Position numbers and translations under genes: made by a program | Notes under the pieces: generated by a model | Seen by the model: only the letters and a program-made list of their open reading frames with translations | Database searches by the model: none | Told to the model about the DNA's origin: nothing | Source of the DNA: an uncultured Psychroserpens sp. | Lineage (GTDB): Bacteria; Bacteroidota; Bacteroidia; Flavobacteriales; Flavobacteriaceae | DNA: 64,000 bases | Assembly (NCBI RefSeq): GCF_947501425.1 | Contig: NZ_CANMVN010000004.1 | Location: forward strand, 296,412 to 360,411 | Reading direction: 5' to 3' | In this document: positions 26,617 to 34,819 of the stretch, piece after piece | How the letters are laid out: every line of letters begins with the position of its first letter | Numbering within the stretch: the stretch's first letter is position 1

Positions 26617-28278
26617 TCAGTTTAAGTTTATAAATGCTCCTTCAAGGTTCATATTACCAGAAGCCTTGAACGAATTCTCAATGCCTTCAATTTTAATATT
26701 ACCAGCAGCTTTCAAAATGATGTCTTTTTTACTATCTAAAGTGATTCCTTTATCATTTACTGAAATGGTGCTTCCATTATTTTTATCTTGTACGTAGAAC
26801 CCTTTTTTATCATCACCAATGATTAGTTGTTGATTGGCCTTTGTACTAATCTCCACCGTCTTTTTCTCATCATCTATAATAATTTTGGTTCCCTCCTTAG
26901 AAACGAAACCTTGTATGTAATTTTTTTCTTTAATACTGAAAGGAGCAGGTCTCGCACTACTATACAATTTACCTAGTATAACTGGTGTATCAGGATTGTT
27001 ATTAAAACATCCAAGGACAACTTCATCGTCAACTTCCGGAATAAAGAATCCTCCACGATCTGGACCTGCTTGTATGGAAGCTAATCTTGCCCAGACTCCT
27101 TCTCCACTATCTGATATTGATGGTATTCTAACTTTAATACGAAATTCTGAATCTCCATCTATTTTGGTTACTACACCTATTTGTAGTCCTTGCATAGTAT
27201 TAGACTGTCCTAATATATCCTCATTTGAAGATCTGGAGCCTCTGACATTTTCAGCAAAGGAATTATTGTTTTCTAAACCAAAACTATATTCCGTTTGCCA
27301 GCACCCATTTTCGATAGTATGGTGCTCAGCAGATATTATTAATGGACTAGCATCAATATTTTGATTCACTTTTTCAAACTGAATGTAATCTCCATAGTTT
27401 GCCTGAAGGTTCCCAAAAGTCTTCACCTTCCCTTTAGTAGTTGCCAATCTGTTTTTTGCTGCTCTGGCAATTGATATTTGATTCTTTGTTTGGTTGCTAT
27501 AATTGGTCTGACTTAAATCAATAACTTCAGAGCCTTCACTATTCTCTACATTAGTTTCATTGTCTTGTGTTTCAATTTCCTGAGTTTCCGGATTCCAGGT
27601 TCTAATCACTACATTAGACACTGTAGATTCTTGAGTGCCTTCAAACTCAAAGACATTCACTCCATTTTCAGCCAGATATAATGGTTGAAAAGCTTGAGCT
27701 GTACTATCAAAAGCTTTAAAAACACCTTCTTTAATTGTTGTCATAAGACCAAGTGTATCGAGATAACTCAATATATAATCCCATGGTGTGGTATTTGATG
27801 TTTTACTAACTATTTCATCACCTCCAACTTGTAAATCCACTTCGTTAGAAATCTGTAAATGATTAAGAAATCTGTCCATTTTTGTGCTAAAGGTTTCATC
27901 AGCTACAACATCTTGCTGACTCATTAGATTGACACAAACATCTTTACATTCTACTTTAGTTTCAAATCCACAGTTGCTGCCTACATTGCGTTCTAACCTG
28001 TAGACCATCCCTTTAAACAGAGTTTTGGTTTCATTACCTTCACTCACTTGAATTTCAATAGCATCAGTCACTGCAAGAGTATCACTTTCCAGAAGGTCTT
28101 CCTCACTGGTTGTATCTGGATTAGAACTTATAAATAGTAATTTAGCAAAGGGGATTTTATTGAATTCATAGTGACAATCCACTTTTTTTAAAAACGTATG
28201 CAATCCAGACAATTCACCATTGATTAAGATTTGTATGTTCAACGTACTCTGAGATGGTATGAATGGTTCTAAAGGCAT
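26617..28278 (-). CDS. eCIS VgrG-like spike hub (Afp8-like)
   Basis: 553 aa. It combines the gp27-like hub (about 1-330) with an OB-fold/gp5 domain (about 365-450: VTKIDGDSEFRIKVRIPS, then VWARLASIQAGPDRGGFFIP and VDDEVVLGCFNNNPDTPVIL), followed by a beta-helix needle with IKIEGIENSFKASG-type repeats. This is the trimeric piercing spike that carries the PAAR tip. It is followed after 1 nt by the PAAR gene. Confidence 0.93.
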   Translation of the reverse strand: MPLEPFIPSQSTLNIQILINGELSGLHTFLKKVDCHYEFNKIPFAKLLFISSNPDTTSEEDLLESDTLAVTDAIEIQVSEGNETKTLFKGMVYRLERNVGSNCGFETKVECKDVCVNLMSQQDVVADETFSTKMDRFLNHLQISNEVDLQVGGDEIVSKTSNTTPWDYILSYLDTLGLMTTIKEGVFKAFDSTAQAFQPLYLAENGVNVFEFEGTQESTVSNVVIRTWNPETQEIETQDNETNVENSEGSEVIDLSQTNYSNQTKNQISIARAAKNRLATTKGKVKTFGNLQANYGDYIQFEKVNQNIDASPLIISAEHHTIENGCWQTEYSFGLENNNSFAENVRGSRSSNEDILGQSNTMQGLQIGVVTKIDGDSEFRIKVRIPSISDSGEGVWARLASIQAGPDRGGFFIPEVDDEVVLGCFNNNPDTPVILGKLYSSARPAPFSIKEKNYIQGFVSKEGTKIIIDDEKKTVEISTKANQQLIIGDDKKGFYVQDKNNGSTISVNDKGITLDSKKDIILKAAGNIKIEGIENSFKASGNMNLEGAFINLN

Positions 28279-28283
28279 ATTAA

Positions 28284-29051
28284 TTATTTAATTGGTGGAA
28301 AACGTAAGTTTTGCCCTGTTTTTAACTCTCTAAAACTCAACAACTTGTTGGCTTTCGCCACATCGACATAGTATGAATTAAGAGCATAGGTTTGTTCGGC
28401 TAAAAGTGTAATCTTATCGTTTTGATTAACTGTTTTTTTGTGGGTTACATCCGGAGATTGTCTATTTTGTTCTGCCTGCATTTCGCCGTAAGACTGTGTG
28501 CCTTTGAATTTGCAAATTGCATTTGCACGAATAGGCCTTCCATCTTTACCAAATACTTTATACTCTACACTTAAACTAGTTAAGCGACATTCCAATTGAA
28601 ACTTTCCCCATAGTAATCTGAGGTATCTGGTTTGGTGTGTATCACCATTAAAGCCTGAGAGTAATTCCTTAAATTCTTCAAGTTCCTCTTCAATTGTTGC
28701 TGCTTGTTCAAAAGGGTTAGCAATTGCAGGCTCTAAAACATCGATTAAGGTCTCAGATAACGGTAAACTTTCAACTTTACCATCTTTTATCTTAGCTGGA
28801 GGAATTACACCAGAACTATCAAAGACAAAATCAAAAGAGACCTCTTCACTACCAATTCTATTAAACTGTAGTTCTTGACTGGAAGACCCAATAGCTTGTC
28901 CTTCACAAAACTCCACTTCATGATTCAATGTGTAACTTTCTGGATTAACTTGCACAAAAATTGTCTTGATGGCTTCCGTTTCTTTGTATTCTATACTCGG
29001 ATATACCTCAATTCGCATTTTATCTACAATACCTAATAACCCTTCAATCAT
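28284..29051 (-). CDS. eCIS LysM-type baseplate hub protein (Afp7-like)
   Basis: 255 aa. The N-terminal 200 residues match the gp53-type/Afp7 hub-adaptor family (IFVQVNPESYTLNHEVEF, then EVSFDFVFDSSGVIPP and LRLLWGKFQLECRLTSLS). The C-terminus is a LysM motif (LLAEQTYALNSYYVDVAKAN, then LKTGQNLRFP). These proteins connect tube initiators to the baseplate. The start overlaps the stop of the small DUF5908 gene by 4 bp (ATGA). Confidence 0.9.
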   Translation of the reverse strand: MIEGLLGIVDKMRIEVYPSIEYKETEAIKTIFVQVNPESYTLNHEVEFCEGQAIGSSSQELQFNRIGSEEVSFDFVFDSSGVIPPAKIKDGKVESLPLSETLIDVLEPAIANPFEQAATIEEELEEFKELLSGFNGDTHQTRYLRLLWGKFQLECRLTSLSVEYKVFGKDGRPIRANAICKFKGTQSYGEMQAEQNRQSPDVTHKKTVNQNDKITLLAEQTYALNSYYVDVAKANKLLSFRELKTGQNLRFPPIK

Positions 29052-29218
29052 CGCTCTTGTTTTTCTTTAATGTATTCTATGACATTTCTGGTACACGCTT
29101 TGGTTATTTCAGCTTTTAATTCGCTTATTTTTGACGAACTAAACTTTTGTGATTCTTGATGCTGAACTGTCTCCTCAACATTGATTTTAATATTTAATTC
29201 CTTTATTTCTATTGGCAT
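29048..29218 (-). CDS. DUF5908-type small eCIS protein (56 aa)
   Basis: A 56-codon gene, ATG at 29,218 to TGA at 29,048. It begins MPIEIKELNIKINVEE, the usual start of DUF5908 proteins that sit between the tube initiator and the LysM gene in Bacteroidota injection-system operons. The rest is a charged helix. It overlaps the LysM gene by 4 bp and starts 20 bp after the tube-initiator stop. The position corresponds to Afp6, a small conserved subunit. Its function is unknown. Confidence 0.82.
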   Translation of the reverse strand: MPIEIKELNIKINVEETVQHQESQKFSSSKISELKAEITKACTRNVIEYIKEKQER

Positions 29219-29237
29219 AATCTCATCTTTTTAGATC

Positions 29238-29690
29238 TTACGGAACAGGTATTTCTTTGAAATACTGGTACTTTAGAGATAGAGTTTCTATGACCAACTG
29301 ACTCTCTTCAGCATTGAAATCTGAAACATCTAAACTCAAAGGAATAGCTTGAGAGATATACCATACTTTCACTGGATCATTCTCTTCATCTAGCAATGAC
29401 ACTACAAGGTTTGCTGGATGAAACACAAAACTGTCTAAGGCATTATTTACCCACATTCTTAATCCGGAAATCTCTTTAGTTAAGCCTCGCTTTAGTATTA
29501 GATTTTCAAAAGTATTTTGTTTAGGTAATGAAATTTTAAATTGATTCTGACCACCTTCGGTAATCGTGTCAAACTCCATGGTTGACTTAAGTCCGCTAAC
29601 ACTTTGAAATTTAGTATCAATACTAAACTGAGGCAGTAATTCAAAGATTACTGAAAAATGAAATCCGCTAAGTGGCATTGGATCTGGCAT
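29238..29690 (-). CDS. eCIS tube-initiator protein (Afp5-like)
   Basis: 150 aa, T4 gp19-type tube fold. FHFSVIFEL, then FQSVSGLKSTMEFDTITEGG and LILKRGLTKEISGLRMWVN are diagnostic of the tube family, and LSLDVSDFNAEESQLVIETL is the conserved C-terminal strand. Compared with the upstream tube protein it diverges at the N-terminus, as expected for the tube initiator that docks on the hub. Confidence 0.9.
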   Translation of the reverse strand: MPDPMPLSGFHFSVIFELLPQFSIDTKFQSVSGLKSTMEFDTITEGGQNQFKISLPKQNTFENLILKRGLTKEISGLRMWVNNALDSFVFHPANLVVSLLDEENDPVKVWYISQAIPLSLDVSDFNAEESQLVIETLSLKYQYFKEIPVP

Positions 29691-29693
29691 AAA

Positions 29694-30125
29694 TTACACA
29701 TGTTCATAAGTGAAACCATGGTTCGCAATTTCTACAGTCTCAATTGCATTTGCATTTTCATCTGCATTCATATCAGTACATTTAAGAGATACTATAAAGC
29801 AATCTTTTACAACCCAAACTAATGCTGGTTGGTTCTCTTCATTAAGTAATGATATGGTTATATCTCTTTTATCTACGGTATTCAATGCAACGGTATTATA
29901 CCATTCAAGAAACTCGTTATCGTCATGAAATACACCTCTTTTAAGTGTGATATTACTGAGTTTATGCATTCCTGGCATTTTCTTTTTGAAAAACTCTTTA
30001 CTTGAACCTTCTCTGTACTCTAATACATCTAGCTCTTTGTTCAAACCTGAAACTTCTTGAAACCCTATTCGTGTTCCACCCCATTCTACGCTAAAATGAA
30101 ACTTTGGTAACGGAAAATCTGTCAT
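29694..30125 (-). CDS. eCIS inner tube protein (Afp1-like)
   Basis: 143 aa, T4 gp19 family: FHFSVEWGGTRIGFQEVSG, then LDVLEYREGSSKEFFKKKMP, LKRGVFHDDNEFLEWYN and ENANAIETVEIANHGFTYE. It stacks in hexameric rings to form the inner tube through which cargo is expelled. Directly downstream of the sheath, with a 26-bp gap, as is typical. Confidence 0.94.
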   Translation of the reverse strand: MTDFPLPKFHFSVEWGGTRIGFQEVSGLNKELDVLEYREGSSKEFFKKKMPGMHKLSNITLKRGVFHDDNEFLEWYNTVALNTVDKRDITISLLNEENQPALVWVVKDCFIVSLKCTDMNADENANAIETVEIANHGFTYEHV

Positions 30126-30151
30126 GATCTTTATGTTTTAATTAATGTTAT

Positions 30152-32086
30152 TTATGATTTTTGCTGCATTTGAGTAAACTCAAGCACTATGAACTCAGCA
30201 GGTCGAGATGGTGCATATCCAATTTTCACGATCATACGGCCGTTATTAATGTCATTAGCATCCATTGTTTCACCAAGACCAACACTTACAAAAAAGGCGT
30301 CTTCTGCTTTAGCTCCTGCTAGAGCGCCATCACCCCAAAGTGTTGTCAAATAGTTAGAGATCATCCCTTTCACGTTCACCCAAGTTTGCTTTACGTTAGG
30401 CTCAAACACAAAATTCATACAGGCTTTCTTAGTAGATTCTTCAATCATATTTGCTAATCGTCTAACATTGATGTAGCGCCAATCATTACTATTGCCATCT
30501 AAAGTTCTTGCTCCCCAAACCAGTTTACCTCGTCCAGTAAACGCACGAATAGCATTTATTGACTTACCTGTCTCATGTTTATTCATGGTTCTTTGTTCTT
30601 TATCATTGATATCATCGGTAAGTCCTATAATACCACTAACACTCACATTACCTGGAGCCTTCCAAACACCTCGAGTTGCATCAACATCTGCATAAATACC
30701 AGCTATTGCTCCACTTGGCGGAATGGTATTCATGTTTTTTGATAAACCTGATAGAACTTTAGGGTAATCTGGCAATTCTGAAACCAGTTCCGATTCTTTT
30801 TTAGAATCTAAATCTTCAAGAGCCGACACCACACCATTGACAGTATCTACTATTTGGGTATGTAATTTATTAAGCTGACCTTGAATTAGAGGATAACTCT
30901 CTGTATCATCTCCTGCTTCTGGATTAGACGTTAATAACTTATCGTAAAGATTTGGTGCAGATTCGGCAAAATCTGCTCCGTTTTTCCAACTGGTATCGTC
31001 AAAGTCATTGTCGTCAAAATCACTTCCAAGAATAAGTGTATATGCAGCTTCCAAGGATTTAAACTTAGCTTCAAAATCAAATGTTTTTTGAGCTAATGGT
31101 TTCAGCGAACTTTGAATTAATTTTACCGTATCAATTTTAAGATTGAATTGTTCGTTATGTGCAGCATCTTCAGGCAAACCAGAAGGATCATCAAATAAAG
31201 CAAGTAAACTCCAACATTTTCTTATATAATCTTCAACTTTGTTTTCATCATCAATTGGAAGGTCTGCTGCATCAGGCTTAGCTTTATGAGCTTGCATAGG
31301 TGCAGCTTTCCAATTGTTTGTAAAGGATTTTACACTAGCATTTAATGCCAAATAAGCATCAATTTTACTGATCATACTTGGATTTGATACTTTAAAATCA
31401 TAATTATTCTGAATATCTGTAAATCTGAATTGAAAAGGGAAACTTGCCTGTAAATACGGGTAATATGCAGCACCATATTTTAAGTTTTTGTTTCCAACTG
31501 CATTCCTGAATGCTAGACTATCATCTTCCAGACTTGTCCCATCACTTTTAGACTGAATGACGTCCATAATTGCAAAACGATCCATGAGTTCAGCACATTG
31601 AGCTAAAGCATGTTCTTGGACAATTCCAAGATGTGCATCTCCTAGATTTATGCCGTCAGGAAACAAGATAAGTGTCACCTCATCTACTTTTTCCAGTTTA
31701 TCAATCCCAGCTGTAAACAAATCACGTACAGCAGAATTTGTCCAATCAGCTGGTTTTTCAGAATAATAGCCAACAGATACTATGTAACATTCGCCTCCAC
31801 CATTAGAATAGAACAAACGAAGACTATTATAAAGCTTTAATTTACTTTCGTCTACTGAATACTCTTCGGCATCAACATTGATACTAATTATACTATCTGG
31901 AGCTGGTGAGCCTCCAAAGTGTGTTTCAAATTCTAACAAAGAATTGATCTTTGTAGGTTTGTCTTTCACGCCTTTCTCTGTGTATCCAATGAACGCTGGA
32001 ATGGCTGTTGCCACTTGAGCTATACTTGGTGGAAATGCGTTTACTTCCTTGACATAAACGCCTGGTGTTGCTAATGAACTAATCAT
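30152..32086 (-). CDS. eCIS contractile sheath protein (Afp2/3/4-like)
   Basis: 644 aa. The N-terminus has the sheath signature TPGVYVKEVNAFPPS, then AIPAFIGYTEKG. The C-terminal half contains AIRAFTGRGKLVWGARTL, then WRYINVRRLANMIEES and VNVKGMISNYLTTLW, the conserved sheath core. The middle (about 240-470) is a variable acidic insertion that would face outward and makes the protein longer than many sheath proteins. Only one sheath gene is present, unlike Afp with three. The sheath polymerises around the tube and contracts to drive it outward. Confidence 0.94.
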   Translation of the reverse strand: MISSLATPGVYVKEVNAFPPSIAQVATAIPAFIGYTEKGVKDKPTKINSLLEFETHFGGSPAPDSIISINVDAEEYSVDESKLKLYNSLRLFYSNGGGECYIVSVGYYSEKPADWTNSAVRDLFTAGIDKLEKVDEVTLILFPDGINLGDAHLGIVQEHALAQCAELMDRFAIMDVIQSKSDGTSLEDDSLAFRNAVGNKNLKYGAAYYPYLQASFPFQFRFTDIQNNYDFKVSNPSMISKIDAYLALNASVKSFTNNWKAAPMQAHKAKPDAADLPIDDENKVEDYIRKCWSLLALFDDPSGLPEDAAHNEQFNLKIDTVKLIQSSLKPLAQKTFDFEAKFKSLEAAYTLILGSDFDDNDFDDTSWKNGADFAESAPNLYDKLLTSNPEAGDDTESYPLIQGQLNKLHTQIVDTVNGVVSALEDLDSKKESELVSELPDYPKVLSGLSKNMNTIPPSGAIAGIYADVDATRGVWKAPGNVSVSGIIGLTDDINDKEQRTMNKHETGKSINAIRAFTGRGKLVWGARTLDGNSNDWRYINVRRLANMIEESTKKACMNFVFEPNVKQTWVNVKGMISNYLTTLWGDGALAGAKAEDAFFVSVGLGETMDANDINNGRMIVKIGYAPSRPAEFIVLEFTQMQQKS

Positions 32087-32089
32087 AAT

Positions 32090-32752
32090 TTAAAGTTGTT
32101 TTGTTATATACTCTGTTTCTTCCAAAAGTCCAGTTGTGTCTTCTGAATTATTTTCCCATAATTTAATTTTGAATTCTTCTATAATTTCGGCGCCATCTTT
32201 TTCATCATGTTGAATACTTATCATACGCATTCTATATAGCACAGATGGCATATATTTATTGCCAAGCATTGACCACAATTGATTTAATTCGCTAATTTTT
32301 AAACTCTCTAAATCTAAAATCAATTTGGTTGTTCCGTTAAGCATAAACACACGTTGTTCTTGGAAACATCTAATAACATGTTCAAGTTTACTTATACCAT
32401 CTAAATACTTATCATTTGTTTGTACCTTATTGTATGCAGTGAACAATAAAGAGGTTACAAAGTGCTGTGTTGGATTGTTATATTTTTTAGCTGGACTATC
32501 TCGATTTGGATTAGGTAAATAGACTTTAGGCGAACGTGCCGTTGTGTCTTCCTCTAAATTCACTACAGACAAAATTATCGGTGAAGTAGAATCTAAAAAT
32601 TCGTCACCATCATTCAAGGTTGCTATATTTGAAATCTCAACCACAGGAGATAGGCTTCCATTATAAGTATCAACTCTGAGTTTTAAAAAATCAAGTGCTT
32701 GTTTTAAAATGTTTGCCACATTGTTCGATTTATGATTGTTGTAAAATTCCAA
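32090..32752 (-). CDS. eCIS cap/tail-terminator DUF4255 protein (Afp16-like), first gene of the operon
   Basis: 220 aa with the DUF4255/Pvc16 N-terminal pattern: LKQALDFLKLRVDTYNGS, then VVEISNIATLNDGDEF, PIILSVVNLEEDTT and FVTSLLFTAYNKV, and LWSMLGNKYMPSVLYRMRMI near the end. Such proteins cap the distal end of sheath and tube. It is the promoter-proximal gene of the locus and ends 3 bp before the sheath start. Confidence 0.9.
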   Translation of the reverse strand: MEFYNNHKSNNVANILKQALDFLKLRVDTYNGSLSPVVEISNIATLNDGDEFLDSTSPIILSVVNLEEDTTARSPKVYLPNPNRDSPAKKYNNPTQHFVTSLLFTAYNKVQTNDKYLDGISKLEHVIRCFQEQRVFMLNGTTKLILDLESLKISELNQLWSMLGNKYMPSVLYRMRMISIQHDEKDGAEIIEEFKIKLWENNSEDTTGLLEETEYITKQL

Positions 32753-33110
32753 TTAATCTAAACAATGAGTAAGAGTATAATTCCCAGAATATCTTGGGAA
32801 ATAACCTAATTTTTAATTAGGAAAAACCACCTTTTTTTAAATCTGTATAAAGTGTATCAGAAATCACAACCTCGTATCTGTAGAGCCTTTGCAATGAACT
32901 ATGTATTAATATCCCTTCAAAAAAATTATCTGAGGTTGTTAATATTTACGAAATTGAGTTGAACTCACAACTTTTTTTAGTATCTTTAAGTCCCTCCCTA
33001 TTAGAACTTTTGTTGACACTTAGGTTGAATATTTAGCCTATTTTGAGTCATCCTCACCTTGGACTCATAACTTATAATTGAATTTATATAATTGAATTAA
33101 TACATATGTT
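32753..33110. promoter_or_regulatory. Divergent regulatory region: eCIS operon versus response regulator
   Basis: A 358-bp region that must hold both divergent promoters. Inverted repeats visible on the eCIS side are TTCCCA/TGGGAA (32,781-32,786 with 32,795-32,800) and CCTAATT/AATTAGG (32,805-32,811 with 32,815-32,821). Further out are ACAACCTC/GAGGTTGT (about 32,867-32,874 and 32,932-32,939) and AGTTG/CAACT (32,957-32,961 with 32,968-32,972). A TTGACA-like box at 33,013 and TATTTTG at 33,039 could serve the response-regulator gene. No exact TAnnTTTG element is evident for the eCIS operon. Confidence 0.55.
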
Positions 33111-33755
33111 ATGAAGTTGCATTCTATTGTAATTGTAGAAGATCACATGCTTTTGTCGCAAGCCCTGGAAAGTCTAGTAAACTCCTTTGAGAAATTTAGA
33201 GTTCTCTATACATGCATAAATGGTCGAGATCTATTAAATAAACTAAATGATATCCCTTTGAAACCTGACATCATTTTAATGGATGTTAATATGCCTGTTT
33301 TAAATGGTATATATGCTACGCAACTAGTTAAAGAACAACACCCAGACATTGACGTAGTAGCACTCTCAGTTGACGAAAATGAAGAAACAATTATAAAGAT
33401 GCTACAAGCTGGTGCCTGTAGCTATTTACTGAAAGATGTAGAAAAAAGCATATTAGAAACAGCTTTAAGTGAAGTGATCTATAACGGTTACTACCATACC
33501 AAAAAAGTAGCTAATATTTTGGTCAAATTACTTCAACCGAAATATAAGAGACCAAAAGCCGAATTAAAAGAACGCGAATTAGAATTTATTAAATATGCTT
33601 GTTCTGAATTGACCTACAAAGAAATAGCTACCAAAATGTATTTAAGTCCAAAAACCATTGATGGATACAGAAGTAATTTATTTCAAAAATTAGATGCAAA
33701 AAATAGAGTTGGTCTAGTGATCTATGCAATCAAAAATAAAATCTTTACACCTTAA
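33111..33755 (+). CDS. NarL/FixJ-type response regulator, divergent from the eCIS operon
   Basis: 214 aa. Receiver domain at 1-125 with acidic pocket Glu10/Asp11, phospho-acceptor Asp58 (IILMDVNMP) and the conserved Lys in YLLKDVEKS. LuxR-type helix-turn-helix at about 148-214 (LTYKEIATKMYLSPKTIDGY). It has no partner kinase next to it. Its divergent position suggests a local regulator of the injection system; that is inference. A second NarL-type regulator at 39,575 does have a kinase partner and could share signalling. Confidence 0.92.
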   Translation: MKLHSIVIVEDHMLLSQALESLVNSFEKFRVLYTCINGRDLLNKLNDIPLKPDIILMDVNMPVLNGIYATQLVKEQHPDIDVVALSVDENEETIIKMLQAGACSYLLKDVEKSILETALSEVIYNGYYHTKKVANILVKLLQPKYKRPKAELKERELEFIKYACSELTYKEIATKMYLSPKTIDGYRSNLFQKLDAKNRVGLVIYAIKNKIFTP

Positions 33756-33855
33756 TTTTTTTGACAGTTTAAGAACGGGAGTCGTCCATAAGTAAGCATC
33801 TAAACTGAATTGTTGCCAGTAAAGTTCTGCTTTGATAATGACTGGATTGACTTTA

Positions 33856-33968
33856 CCCTTCCTGATAAAGCTTCAACTTTGTGATCAGGATTAGCTTCGC
33901 CCTTCCTGACAAAGCTTCAACTTTGTGATCAGGATTGGCTTCGCCCTTCCTGACAAAGCTCCGCTTTG
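33856..33968. repeat. 44-bp tandem repeat, about 2.5 copies
   Basis: Copies begin at 33,856, 33,900 and 33,944 (CCCTTCCTGA...). The first two are nearly identical over 44 bp; the third breaks off after about 25 bp, and a diverged partial copy precedes the first (about 33,828-33,855). Each unit contains an inverted repeat (CCTGAT/ATCAGG with AAAG/CTTT inside), so it can fold as a hairpin. No coding potential is convincing. Confidence 0.85.
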
Positions 33969-33990
33969 AAAACAAAAAAGCCACAAAATA

Positions 33991-34026
33991 AAAAAAGCAA
34001 GCTATTTTATTTTGCTTGCTTTTTTG
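33991..34026. terminator. Terminator downstream of tRNA-Arg
   Basis: A perfect stem AAAAAGCAAGC/GCTTGCTTTTT with an 11-nt AT loop. It has T runs on both strands, so it can serve the minus-strand tRNA-Arg and the plus-strand response-regulator gene. Confidence 0.85.
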
Positions 34027-34034
34027 TTTATTCG

Positions 34035-34108
34035 TGACCATGGCAGGATTCAAACCTGCAACCTCTTGAGCCGTAATCAAGTGCGCTATTCAGTTGCGCC
34101 ACATGGCC
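34035..34108 (-). tRNA. tRNA-Arg (anticodon ACG)
   Basis: A full cloverleaf on the minus strand: acceptor GGCCATG with CATGGTC (one G-U), anticodon stem CTTGA/TCAAG with loop TTACGGC giving ACG, and T arm with GGTTTGAATCC. The 3' CCA is not encoded. It decodes CGN arginine codons, mainly after A-to-I editing. Confidence 0.93.
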
Positions 34109-34236
34109 ATTTTTGTGGGTGCAAATATACTATTTTTATTAAATTATAACCAAACTATTATTTCAATTTTTATCGCTTATCATACGAATAAGTCGTTTTT
34201 GTAACAATTATTACACAAGTTCTGTGCTTCACTGTA

Positions 34237-34244
34237 TATATTTG
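34237..34244 (+). promoter_or_regulatory. Bacteroidota-type -7 element (TATATTTG)
   Basis: An exact TAnnTTTG match 14 bp upstream of the first ATG of the sulfur module. A clean -33 TTTG box at the usual spacing is not seen, so the promoter call is moderate. Confidence 0.45.
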
Positions 34245-34257
34245 CAAAAAAATTGTG

Positions 34258-34818
34258 ATGGAATTTATCCTAGATCCCTGGCCTTGGTTTGTAAGTGGGC
34301 CTCTTATTGCCATTATTATGTTTATTCTGATTTATTTTGGAAAAACATTTGGCATGTCTTCTAACCTAAGAACACTTTGTACCATAGGTGGTGCAGGAAA
34401 AAAAGCAAAGTTCTTTGATTTTGATTGGCGCACACAGCTTTGGAATCTTACAGTAGTTCTAGGTGCTGTAATCGGGGGTTTTATAGCTCACTTTTACTTA
34501 TCAACACCCACAAATATTGATCTCAATCCAGAAACTATTACAACTCTAAGTACTTTAGGATTTGAAAATGCCGGACAATCGTTATTGCCTCCCGAACTGT
34601 TTGACTGGAATGCTGTTTTCAGTTTAAAAGGTATGACGATACTTATTGTTGGCGGATTCCTTGTTGGTTTTGGAACGCGATATGCTGGAGGTTGTACATC
34701 GGGTCATGCCATTACAGGATTGAGTAGTTTACAATTGCCATCTTTGGTTGCTGTGGTTGGATTCTTTATTGGTGGCCTGATCATGATTCACTTACTATTC
34801 CCTTTAATTTTTGGTTAA
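34258..34818 (+). CDS. YeeE/YedE-family sulfur-compound transport membrane protein
   Basis: 186 aa from ATG 34,258; a GTG lies one codon earlier. It has about four or five membrane helices (for example LIAIIMFILIYFG and AVVGFFIGGLIMIHLLF). The YeeE/YedE signature is GFGTRYAGGCTSGHAITGLS with the conserved cysteine. Members take up thiosulfate or related sulfur species. The second half-transporter gene follows immediately, and the two together equal one full-length YeeE. Confidence 0.88.
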   Translation: MEFILDPWPWFVSGPLIAIIMFILIYFGKTFGMSSNLRTLCTIGGAGKKAKFFDFDWRTQLWNLTVVLGAVIGGFIAHFYLSTPTNIDLNPETITTLSTLGFENAGQSLLPPELFDWNAVFSLKGMTILIVGGFLVGFGTRYAGGCTSGHAITGLSSLQLPSLVAVVGFFIGGLIMIHLLFPLIFG

Positions 34819-34819
34819 T

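Noticed and set aside
26617..32086. Type VI secretion system
   Set aside because: No TssJLM membrane complex, no separate TssB/TssC and no ClpV; the single long sheath and LysM hub fit eCIS.
8343..32752. Prophage
   Set aside because: There are tail-like genes but no capsid, portal, terminase, replication or integrase genes; AAA+ ATPase, DUF4255 and DUF4157 genes mark an eCIS.
33856..33968. CRISPR array
   Set aside because: The 44-bp units are contiguous without variable spacers, and no cas genes are present.
33853..34080. 75-codon minus-strand open frame over the tandem repeat and tRNA
   Set aside because: It overlaps a tRNA and a terminator and gets its length from the 44-bp repeat; its repeated peptide is an artefact.
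5384..34108. eCIS locus as an island integrated at tRNA-Arg
   Set aside because: The locus does lie on the 3' side of the tRNA, but no copy of the tRNA 3' end is seen at the far flank and there is no integrase gene.
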